Assembly: GCA_044870185.1 (NCBI GenBank) | Contig: JBIOYL010000376.1 | Location: 1 to 14,279 of the forward strand | Direction of reading: 5' to 3' | DNA from: JBIOYL01 sp044870185 | Lineage (GTDB): Bacteria; Actinomycetota; CALGFH01 | DNA length: 14,279 nt | Shown here: positions 14,062-14,279 of the stretch, in pieces | How positions within the stretch are numbered: the stretch's first letter is position 1 | Layout: each line of letters begins with the position of its first letter | Notes under the pieces: model-generated | What the model was told of the DNA's origin: nothing | The model's database searches: none | What the model saw: the letters and a program-made list of their open reading frames with translations, nothing else | Program-made: the position numbers and the translations under genes

Positions 14062-14279
14062 CCAGCCGCTGCCCCTATCGGTGTGGCCTACCGCCCAGCA
14101 GCCCGCCAGCGCCCAGCGGACCGGCTGGTACCTGCCCGGCTCCACTGCCCACCCGGCCAAGATGCTGCCCGCCATCGCCCGCCATGCCGTCGCCGCCTAC
14201 AGCCGACCCGGCGAGCTGGTGCTGGACCCCATGTGCGGGATCGGCACCACCCTGGTCGAGGCGGCCCGGCTGGGCCGCG
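14054..14279 (+). CDS. Second DNA methyltransferase, 5' part, cut by the window end
   Basis: The visible 75 residues start at GTG and read ADQPLPLSVWPTAQQ, then WYLPGSTAHPAKMLPAIARH and motif I VLDPMCGIGTTLVEAARLGR. Aligned by eye, about two thirds of positions match the first methyltransferase over the same stretch (LPLxVWP, YLPxSTAHPAKMLP, DPxCGIGTTLVEAAxLGR). It is therefore a tandem paralogue and probably an amino-type DNA methylase. The start is supported by the match to the first copy's N-terminal block and by the 8-bp overlap with the upstream small gene. The catalytic motif IV lies beyond the window. Confidence 0.82.
   Translation, partial: MADQPLPLSVWPTAQQPASAQRTGWYLPGSTAHPAKMLPAIARHAVAAYSRPGELVLDPMCGIGTTLVEAARLGR

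Noticed and set aside
1..14279. CRISPR array, tRNA or rRNA genes
   Set aside because: No regularly spaced direct repeats, cloverleaf-like stretches or rRNA signatures were seen on reading both strands.

Overview
The window is very GC-rich throughout. It uses GTG starts, stop/start overlaps and strong AGGAGG-type ribosome binding sites. It also carries gene families common in high-GC actinobacteria: a giant LAL-type LuxR regulator, a berberine-bridge-like oxidase, a DHA2 efflux pump and an erythromycin-esterase-like hydrolase. I infer an actinobacterium (Actinomycetota) and cannot name a genus. No rRNA, tRNA or CRISPR array is visible.

Layout. (1) 55-1755 is a complete insertion sequence with 21-bp perfect terminal inverted repeats, an apparent AGCT target duplication and one DDE transposase. 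It sits in the last codons of an orphan gene remnant. (2) 1871-6319, all minus strand, is an accessory metabolism or resistance cluster: esterase, then 14-TM efflux pump, then FAD-linked oxidase. (3) 6505-7154, minus strand, holds three very small genes. One has clearly decayed (ACG start, internal TAG) and another probably has a one-base frameshift. (4) 7335-10166, plus strand, is a LAL-family regulator with its own promoter-like -10 box and a one-base frameshift. It is bracketed by two inverted copies of a roughly 45-bp sequence with a palindromic core. (5) At about 10570-10600 a truncated membrane-protein gene (plus) runs head-on into a truncated E1-like gene (minus), which looks like a rearrangement or assembly junction. 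(6) 10571-12106, minus strand, is a tightly overlapping four-gene operon: ubiquitin-like protein, E2-like protein, JAB/JAMM protease and the N-terminal part of an E1-like protein. (7) 12371-14279, plus strand and divergent from (6), is a second tightly overlapping operon: DNA methyltransferase (two frameshifts), unknown 172-aa protein, unknown 51-aa protein, and a second, paralogous methyltransferase cut by the window end.

The most interesting part is 10571-14279. A compact bacterial ubiquitin-like conjugation cassette (Ubl-E2-JAB-E1) shares one 264-bp divergent control region with a tandem DNA-methyltransferase operon. Bacterial Ubl-E2-JAB-E1 operons are known in outline, some of them as phage defence systems. 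The pairing with tandem methyltransferases is the part I do not recognise. The E1 lacks its adenylation domain here, so the cassette as read is incomplete.

Caution on sequence quality: the frameshifts in the regulator and in the methyltransferase, and two more suspected ones, are all repaired by adding a single G to a short G run. That pattern suggests homopolymer under-calling in the assembly as strongly as it suggests gene decay.
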